Shown: piece by piece, positions 58,329 through 64,000 of the stretch | Layout: every line of letters starts with the position of its first letter | Position numbering within the stretch: position 1 is the stretch's first letter | NCBI RefSeq assembly: GCF_044891285.1 | Contig: NZ_JAUIYO010000006.1 | Span: forward strand, 62,001-126,000 | Source of the DNA: Pseudobacillus lumedeiriae | GTDB taxonomy: Bacteria; Bacillota; Bacilli; Bacillales; Domibacillaceae | Direction of reading: 5' to 3' | DNA length: 64,000 nt | Position numbers and translations under genes: made by a program | Notes under the pieces: model-generated | The model's database searches: none | The model's input: the letters and a program-made list of their open reading frames with translations, nothing else | What the model was told of the DNA's origin: nothing

Positions 58329-60557
58329 CTACATCTGTTTTAACAAGTATTCACACACTTTATCCGATCGAAGCCTAGCTGCCACATAAGGGGGCTGAAC
58401 TCCTCTAGCGCCTTCGAGCGGAAGTCCCAGCCACAAAACTTTCTCATCAATGATCACAAACGGAAATGGAAAGCTCTCGTCCAGCCAGACATCACATCCG
58501 CTCCACTTTTGATTCGAAATAACGGTCAGCTTTAGTCGTTTATCTCTATTTAACAACTGCTTCGTCCATTCTTCAGATAACTTAGTTCCCTCCGGCAGGG
58601 AGATGGTAATCGATGACTTCGCGGATGCCAGGTCCTGAAAAACAGCTTCCACTTTTCGCGCATGAATCCACCTTAGTTTTGGACATTGGTTTCGAATCCA
58701 TGAACCAATTTCTTTTGTTGTGACGGTTTGTTCGTTCCGAACCTGATGGTCAACAAGCTGTCGCAGCGTTTTCCCTTGATAAACATGCTTTTCGATAAAA
58801 TGCCTGTTGCTGACGTGAAGAAATTTCCCTTTCGTTCTCGTAATAGCTACGTTAATCAAACGTTCACTTTCCTTGCCAGTCAGCAGCATGCCAGCCCGGC
58901 CTTGCGGGGCACTATCGACCGTATCAAATATGACTACGTCCCGTTCACTCCCCTGAAACCGATGGACAGTAGCCGCAATAATATCCGCTCCGCTGTGTTG
59001 ATTCTCATATATCTCTTCAAGAAGCAGTTCCATAAGATTCGCCTGAGCACGGTATGGTGTCACATACCCGATCGATTTCGCTCCGCTTAATGCTGCTTCA
59101 TGAATCAATTGAAAGGAAAGCAGCAGCTGCCATAGATTGAATCTAGAATTGGTTGCCTTATCATTTACACAATGCAGTCCCGTGAAACTCGTATCCAAAA
59201 GGACTGCCGCCTTCTCTTCAAAAGGGGCAAGGCTTGTGATCCTATTCCTGCTTTTATACACACTTTCATGATCTCCGACCAGTGAATGATAGATGTATCG
59301 ATTTGTAAAAGCTGAAATATCAGGGTGCATCCTCCGCTGTTCTTTTAATAAAAAAAGCTGAGGATGAAGCTTCTCTTCATTCAGCCATTCTACCACTCCA
59401 GCCTTATGAAACACATCTTCTTTCAGCCATTTGGCCACTGCTAAGTCCCGGCTTGAAGCAATCGGAGGCAATTGCTTGAAATCACCACAAATAATGACTC
59501 GTTTTCCCAAGGCCGCGGCAAAAGCCGCCTGTGGCACATAGGCCATACTTGCTTCATCGAGGATGACGATATCATAGTCTAGTTCATAAACAGCGCTGTC
59601 ACTAGCCGCCTTTGCGAGCGTCGTACCGACAATGAACGCATCTTTGACTAATTGAACTTCCTTCTTCCGGACCTTTTCCAGAATCCTGGCAATCTTTGTT
59701 TCTAATTCCAGCAGATGAACCGAATCTCGTTTACTGAAAGAATGGGCCAAGTCCTGCTTTAAGTGACGCCTTTCTTCAATAAGTCTCTCTCGATCCTGGG
59801 CAAGGAGCGGGTCCTGCTTTTCAATCATCAGATTAGTCGTAATTTCATGATGCGCTGATAAAGTTTCCCCGTTGTTCCCCCCGTAACGGAGCACATCCCC
59901 TTCTCGAAATCTTTTTTTCTTTTTAATAAAGTTCGTCAGTTCCCCCATCAATACATCAACAGCTTGATTGCTATGCGACAAAATCAACACTTTTCTCTTC
60001 TGAAAATATTTATTAGCTGCTGTTCTCGCCAAGGTGTATGTTTTTCCGGTACCCGGAGGACCCCAGACGAACGTGGCCGGATTGTATTTCGACCGTAAAA
60101 TCAATTCATGGACACTACTCTTGATCTTTTCCTCAGGATGCTTAGTTTCCATAGAAGGATTCATCAATCTCTTCACTCTCAGCCGCTTTCGTTTGCTTTT
60201 TTTAATTTCATCCAAGCGCTCGATTAATTGTTCCAGCAGCTCCCAAGGATCATGCAGCAGATATGCGTCCGGGATGAGGTCGCCAAAGTTTTTCTCTAAT
60301 GCGAGAATGATTCCCCTGCCCTCAGAGGAAAGCACCTTCCCACTGCTTTTCATCGTTCCCCATTCCAATTTTATAGAGGAACCAACTGGTATCCTCAATG
60401 AGATGGCTGTATCAAAATAGTAGCTATAAGGGCCGTCGTTTGATAACAGTCTTCCATTCTTTACAGAATAGCGGCTTCCGCCAAACTTTTTTAAGTGATC
60501 GATCTCTTGCTGCAGGGCCTGCTGCCATTCTTTAATATATGTTTTCGTTGTTGTCAT
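58329..60557 (-). CDS. UPF1-like SF1 helicase with C-terminal PLD-like region
   Basis: The 742-residue protein has an N-terminal accessory region (1-150), Walker A GPPGTGKT at about 167, then GTTLAKA, DEASMAYVP (motif II), CGDFKQLPP, QRRMHPDI, VHRFQGSERDVVIFD and INVAITRTK. This is the Dna2/UPF1/IGHMBP2 branch of SF1. Residues 640-742 resemble a phospholipase-D-like fold (FPFVIIDEKVLWLGLP) without the HxK catalytic histidine, so that part is probably not an active nuclease. The ATG follows AAGGGG. No partner gene is adjacent; the role (repair, RNA turnover or defence) is open. Confidence 0.85.
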   Translation of the reverse strand: MTTTKTYIKEWQQALQQEIDHLKKFGGSRYSVKNGRLLSNDGPYSYYFDTAISLRIPVGSSIKLEWGTMKSSGKVLSSEGRGIILALEKNFGDLIPDAYLLHDPWELLEQLIERLDEIKKSKRKRLRVKRLMNPSMETKHPEEKIKSSVHELILRSKYNPATFVWGPPGTGKTYTLARTAANKYFQKRKVLILSHSNQAVDVLMGELTNFIKKKKRFREGDVLRYGGNNGETLSAHHEITTNLMIEKQDPLLAQDRERLIEERRHLKQDLAHSFSKRDSVHLLELETKIARILEKVRKKEVQLVKDAFIVGTTLAKAASDSAVYELDYDIVILDEASMAYVPQAAFAAALGKRVIICGDFKQLPPIASSRDLAVAKWLKEDVFHKAGVVEWLNEEKLHPQLFLLKEQRRMHPDISAFTNRYIYHSLVGDHESVYKSRNRITSLAPFEEKAAVLLDTSFTGLHCVNDKATNSRFNLWQLLLSFQLIHEAALSGAKSIGYVTPYRAQANLMELLLEEIYENQHSGADIIAATVHRFQGSERDVVIFDTVDSAPQGRAGMLLTGKESERLINVAITRTKGKFLHVSNRHFIEKHVYQGKTLRQLVDHQVRNEQTVTTKEIGSWIRNQCPKLRWIHARKVEAVFQDLASAKSSITISLPEGTKLSEEWTKQLLNRDKRLKLTVISNQKWSGCDVWLDESFPFPFVIIDEKVLWLGLPLEGARGVQPPYVAARLRSDKVCEYLLKQM

Positions 60558-60849
60558 TTGCTTCCCCTTGTCATTTACTGCTCGTAAGATTGTTCCAAAG
60601 TTGGTCTATGATAATAATGCTCTGCCATTTGTAAATCAATTCGCAAATTTTATTGTAAAAATACACGGCTGTCAAAAGTAAACTGTACTTCAACTGTAAG
60701 AAATCTAAACAATGGAGGATTTGATTTCCAAACGCGCTTAAAAACCTCACCTGCTTATGGTACGGTTCAGTATAATATATTTAAATGGGGTTATGAAACC
60801 GAATTGAAATAGTTTTTTCAAGGCTGGCTTTCTTTGTTGCTCACATTAA
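60558..60849. other. Intergenic region, no gene seen
   Basis: A+T-rich DNA upstream of the helicase. Contains a TATAATATA stretch near 60771 on the plus strand with no gene behind it. Confidence 0.3.
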
Positions 60850-60886
60850 AAAAGACTAGCAACTGAAGTGTCGCTAGTCTTTGTTC
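60848..60886 (-). terminator. Terminator after the cDPG-synthetase-like gene
   Basis: AAAGACTAGC and GCTAGTCTTT form a perfect 10-bp stem. The minus strand continues with TTTTT. Confidence 0.8.
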
Positions 60887-60914
60887 TAATTGTTTGAGCG
60901 GTACCAGATGTTTA

Positions 60915-62255
60915 TCACACAAGCTGATGTTCTTGGATAAAACCTTTTAATATATCACTTAAATTCGGACTGCCCATTTCATTTAAATCATAGTGTACAC
61001 GTGTACATGGTTTATTAATCGAAATGACGCGGGTTAAATCGATAGGTGTCCCAATAATCACTGCATCACAGTCAGCCTTATTAATCGTTTCTTCAAGGTC
61101 TTTCAGCTGCTGTTCGCCGTATCCCATCGCTGGAAGGACGTTTCCAATATGTTGGTATTTGTTTAACGTTTCAGTTAGTGTACCTACTGCAAATGGACGT
61201 GGGTCAATGATTTCCTTCGCACCCAGGCGTTCCGCTGCAACTGTGCCTGCACCAAGTTTCATCTCTCCATGTGTCAACGTCGGACCATCTTCAACGACTA
61301 ACACGCGTTTCCCAACAATACTCTCTGGATGATCGACTGTAATCGTTGATTCAGCTTTAATAATTGTGCTGTGTGGATTTGCGAATTTTATATTATTTTC
61401 TACGATTTGAACGGCTTCCTCTGCTGCACTATCTACTTTGTTAATGATGGCCACGTCGGTTGTTCTTAAACATACTTCGCCAGGATAGTATTTCAGCTCA
61501 TGACCTGGGCGATGCGGGTCCAAGACAGTAACAGCTAAATCAGGTTCGAAAAAAGAGAAATCATTATTTCCTCCGTCCCATAAAATAACGTCACAGCCAT
61601 CTGGATCATTTTCAGCTGCTGCCAAAATGTCGGCATAATCAACGCCGGCATACACAATATTCCCTCGTGCCACATGCGGTTCATATTCTTCCATTTCTTC
61701 GATCGTACAATTATGTTTCTTTAAATCCTCAACAGTCGCAAAGCGCTGAACACGTTGTGCGTTTAAATCGCCGTAAGGCATCGGATGTCTCACTGCAATG
61801 ACTTTTAAATCATGCTCCAGCAGCGTTTCGATAATTTTTCGGGACGTTTGGCTTTTTCCAGTCCCAGTCCGCACAGCGCAAACGGAAATGACGGGCTTAT
61901 TACTTTTTAACATCGTGCTGTTTGGACCCAGCAATGTGAAGTTAGCACCTGCTGCATTCACGATTGCACCTACGCTCATCACATCTTCGTAACTAATATC
62001 ACTATACGCAAAAACACATTCATCCACTTGTAAGTCTTTAATCAACTCTGGTAATTGATCTTGTGAATAAATGGGAATCCCTTCTGGATATAACCCGCCT
62101 GCTAATTCACTTGGATATTTACGTCCATCGATATCTGGAATTTGTGCTGCTGTAAAAGCAACAACTTTATATGCTTCATTATGGCGATAATACGTATTAA
62201 AATTGTGAAAATCTCTTCCTGCCGCACCTATAATAATAATATTTTTTCTTTCCAT
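60915..62255 (-). CDS. Cyclic 2,3-diphosphoglycerate synthetase-like GTPase
   Basis: The 446-residue protein resembles the cyclic-2,3-diphosphoglycerate synthetase family (COG2403). It opens with a Rossmann-like stretch (NIIIIGAAGRDFHNFNTYYR), then has P-loop-like VCAVRTGTGKSQTSRKI, VIAVRHPMPYGDL, WDGGNNDFSFFEPDLAVTVLDPHRPGHELKYYPGE and NKVDSA (NKxD). In thermophilic methanogens the product is a thermoprotectant; in bacteria the role is unknown. The ATG follows AGGAGAGAG. Transcribed alone. Confidence 0.82.
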   Translation of the reverse strand: MERKNIIIIGAAGRDFHNFNTYYRHNEAYKVVAFTAAQIPDIDGRKYPSELAGGLYPEGIPIYSQDQLPELIKDLQVDECVFAYSDISYEDVMSVGAIVNAAGANFTLLGPNSTMLKSNKPVISVCAVRTGTGKSQTSRKIIETLLEHDLKVIAVRHPMPYGDLNAQRVQRFATVEDLKKHNCTIEEMEEYEPHVARGNIVYAGVDYADILAAAENDPDGCDVILWDGGNNDFSFFEPDLAVTVLDPHRPGHELKYYPGEVCLRTTDVAIINKVDSAAEEAVQIVENNIKFANPHSTIIKAESTITVDHPESIVGKRVLVVEDGPTLTHGEMKLGAGTVAAERLGAKEIIDPRPFAVGTLTETLNKYQHIGNVLPAMGYGEQQLKDLEETINKADCDAVIIGTPIDLTRVISINKPCTRVHYDLNEMGSPNLSDILKGFIQEHQLV

Positions 62256-62350
62256 AGCACTCTCTCCTATAATGACAATGAATTATAATAATAATAACTT
62301 CGAATGTATATTAATACAATAAAATTGTCAAAAGTACCATAAATTAAATA

Positions 62351-62453
62351 ATTAGGAAATTATTAAATATGCGATTAGGAATATGATGTTATTTAAAAAA
62401 AGAAGGAGAGCATCATATCGATTCAACATTCTCACAGGCAGAAACTACTTAAC
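62351..62453 (+). pseudogene. Degenerate copy of the ECF S-component 5' end
   Basis: GATTAGGAATATGAT, GAAGGAGAGCATCATAT and GATTCAACATTCTCAC repeat the promoter/leader and first codons of the ECF gene at 50279 (GATTAGGAGTATGAT, GAAAGAGGGCATCATAT, GATTCAACATTCTCAC). Here the start codon is ATC instead of ATG and the frame stops after 11 codons. It then runs into the 3' end of the DMT transporter. Confidence 0.75.
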
Positions 62454-63402
62454 TCTTTGCTCCTTTTAGGTTTCCCGAAACGAGAATAGAACCTAAAAGT
62501 ACGATTATCGCGCCTATGATAAATTGGATGCTGACAGGGATACCAATAAATAAAATTTCGATGACTATAGCCCAAAAAACATACGTATTGTTAAGCGATT
62601 GACCCCTAGCGGCACCGATTAAATTAATTGACATGTAGTATAAAGAATAATTGGCAGCTCCTAATAAACCTGCTATAACTATGATCCATACGACCTTAGA
62701 TGAAGCGGCTTCAAATACCAATGGATATCCATGAATAAATGGTACAATTAGTATTGCATAACATAGTGCTGAAGTCATCTGTCTTATATTAATGGCATAT
62801 AGAGGAACAACCTCTTTTCCTTTCATTCCCCAAGCACCGATCACCCCTTCAAGTCCCCAAAATATGGCGGCCCCTAATGAAAACAATATTCCTATGTAAA
62901 AATGACTATCGACGCTAAACTTCGATGGCATATATGCTAATATAATCACCCCGATGATACTTAAAACAACACCGGACCAAGTTCTTCTGTTCATTTTTTC
63001 CTTCAAAAAAGTGAAAGCAAGTACAGCACCGATCCCTGGGAATATAGAAGAAATACTTGCGGCATAAGTTACCCCTGCATATTGGATACCAAGAAAATAA
63101 AAGGTCATTGCCAAAGGACCGCCGAACACTGCTCCTAAAACTAAAATCGCTCCGCTCTTTGTCTTTAACAACTTTAATACATTAATAAATTCACCTTTTA
63201 CAATCATAAGTGAGGATATCCATAAGGCAGAGAAAAAGTCATGCATGAAGGCGGCTATAATTGGAGCAAGTACAACAGCCTGTTTAAAAGGTGTACTTGC
63301 TATTATAATGCTAATTATCACCGTGTCTATTCCCCAAGCAACAGCTGAAGCAGCCCCTAGGCCTATACCCATTCTAGCCTTTTTAATACTTTTTACATTC
63401 AT
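62449..63402 (-). CDS. EamA/DMT superfamily transporter
   Basis: The 317-residue protein has ten hydrophobic helices in two EamA repeats (GAASAVAWGIDTVIISIIIA; GAAIFWGLEGVIGAWGMKGKE). It is not close to the DMT transporter at 34.8 kb. The substrate is unknown; homologues export amino acids or other metabolites. Start is ATG 63402, after AAAGAGGTCAGG. The gene is flanked by remnants of the ECF/zinc-ribbon locus, suggesting it was inserted into, or replaced, a duplicated segment. Confidence 0.85.
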   Translation of the reverse strand: MNVKSIKKARMGIGLGAASAVAWGIDTVIISIIIASTPFKQAVVLAPIIAAFMHDFFSALWISSLMIVKGEFINVLKLLKTKSGAILVLGAVFGGPLAMTFYFLGIQYAGVTYAASISSIFPGIGAVLAFTFLKEKMNRRTWSGVVLSIIGVIILAYMPSKFSVDSHFYIGILFSLGAAIFWGLEGVIGAWGMKGKEVVPLYAINIRQMTSALCYAILIVPFIHGYPLVFEAASSKVVWIIVIAGLLGAANYSLYYMSINLIGAARGQSLNNTYVFWAIVIEILFIGIPVSIQFIIGAIIVLLGSILVSGNLKGAKS

Positions 63403-63650
63403 CAACCTGACCTCTTTTTCAAAATTCATTTCACCGGAATCTGACCAAGTTAATAACCAGCTTTATTTTCTGATGAACCATTTCACTCAACATTCCATTA
63501 AATGATCCATTACACTATTTATTCCTTCTCTGTACCGGCTGGCAATTTATATTTAATTTGTCTTTCAAGAGTAAAGTTTATACCCCTCTCAGCAAAACAA
63601 TATAAAGCTCAAATGCTTGCGCAACTTCCTTTTTTCCGGACACTTATTAT
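63403..63650. other. Intergenic region upstream of the DMT transporter
   Basis: A+T-rich DNA with no supported gene. It should hold the DMT transporter promoter. Confidence 0.3.
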
Positions 63651-63651
63651 T

Positions 63652-63712
63652 CCCCTGACCTCGATCATCATCATTGGTGACATGATTAAGGTTCATCCAC
63701 CGAATCATTTGA
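63652..63712 (-). pseudogene. Fragment of the zinc-ribbon protein C-terminus
   Basis: On the minus strand the fragment reads QMIRWMNLNHVTNDDDRGQG. The intact gene at 50922 has QMIRWIDPSRAIIDYDQGQR at its C-terminus. The flanking DNA also matches in part (CGAATCATTTG). It is a short decayed copy. Confidence 0.55.
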
Positions 63713-63830
63713 AAAGGTTGAACAAATCGGCAAATACCAGGAGAAGGCTGCTCCTATCGTGGTAAATTTGTAAGAAAGCGAATAGGTGCAGGGATTTTCA
63801 TAATAAAACATATTTACCTTTGAAAAATTG

Positions 63831-63883
63831 CCAAAAGGGCCTGCCCTAAACGCCAGTTTCCACTGACATTTAGGACAGGCCCG
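63831..63883 (-). terminator. Terminator near the right edge
   Basis: GGGCCTGTCCTAAA and TTTAGGGCAGGCCC form a 14-bp stem (one mismatch) followed by TTTTGG on the minus strand. It would terminate a gene entering from the right edge. Confidence 0.75.
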
Positions 63884-63902
63884 AAAAAGATCCATCCACC
63901 TC

Positions 63903-63989
63903 TTATTTTGTTAATAAAACCTGTTTTTGTTCTTTCTGCGAAGCTGCTAATATAACGTCATTTAGTGTTTCTGTACTTGTTACACTTGA
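63903..63989 (-). pseudogene. Possible C-terminal gene fragment at the right edge
   Basis: On the minus strand a 28-codon stretch (SSVTSTETLNDVILAASQKE...) ends in TAA 20 bases before a strong terminator, which suggests the 3' end of a gene. An in-frame TAG lies just upstream and there is no start codon. It is either a decayed end or a chance frame. Confidence 0.25.
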
Positions 63990-64000
63990 CTAGACTGCTA

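Noticed and set aside
63686..63895. 69-codon frame on the minus strand near the right edge
   Set aside because: It crosses a terminator hairpin and the zinc-ribbon fragment in another frame, and has no ribosome site.

Overview
The window looks like chromosome of an endospore-forming Bacillaceae species. It is low in G+C, most starts carry strong GGAGG-type ribosome sites, and it has a spore-coat transglutaminase (tgl), a probable small spore protein, the Bacillus-type biotin genes bioW/bioF/bioI, a SinI-like peptide and FbpB/YxcD-type small proteins. No rRNA, tRNA, CRISPR array or prophage was seen. Mobile DNA is limited to a decayed IS1182-like remnant, one weaker remnant, and about seven copies of a short palindromic element with GCTTTGTTAA-type ends.

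Layout. 0-10 kb: a SinI-like gene behind a c-di-GMP riboswitch, two intact chemoreceptors and one decayed receptor, a YeeE/YedE sulfur transporter, and an MFS transporter behind tandem PyrR-type attenuators. 10-20 kb: tgl, a sugar/sorbosone-dehydrogenase-like propeller, a ThDP enzyme, a lipoprotein deacetylase, a divergent HPr-kinase paralogue, a HutD-like protein and small proteins. 20-27 kb: RNase J, fructose-6-phosphate aldolase, a Gfo/Idh oxidoreductase and a DHA2 exporter with a divergent TetR regulator. 28-34 kb: a reduced biotin operon under a BirA operator, then two M20 amidohydrolases. 36-40 kb: a tight five-gene operon (Ycf46-type AAA, Ycf35/DUF1257, DUF2997, membrane helix-hairpin-helix protein, NrdG-like radical-SAM protein). 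41-50 kb: a staygreen homologue, a hydrolase, a sarcosine oxidase with an MFS transporter, and an amidase-permease pair behind a lysine riboswitch. 50-64 kb: an ECF S component, a zinc-ribbon membrane protein, mqo, an ATP-grasp/DUF350 membrane cluster, a solute-binding lipoprotein, an SF1 helicase, a cyclic-2,3-diphosphoglycerate-synthetase-like protein and a DMT transporter.

The window is rich in RNA-level regulation. Four leader systems are recognisable from sequence: c-di-GMP-I, PyrR attenuator, yybP-ykoY (Mn2+) and lysine. Each lies in front of a gene that is not its usual textbook target. These pairings and the Ycf46/Ycf35/DUF2997/radical-SAM operon are the most promising leads. A second layer of interest is genome decay: remnants of the ECF/zinc-ribbon locus reappear 12 kb away around a DMT transporter. 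All functional assignments are from reading the sequence; no database search was run.
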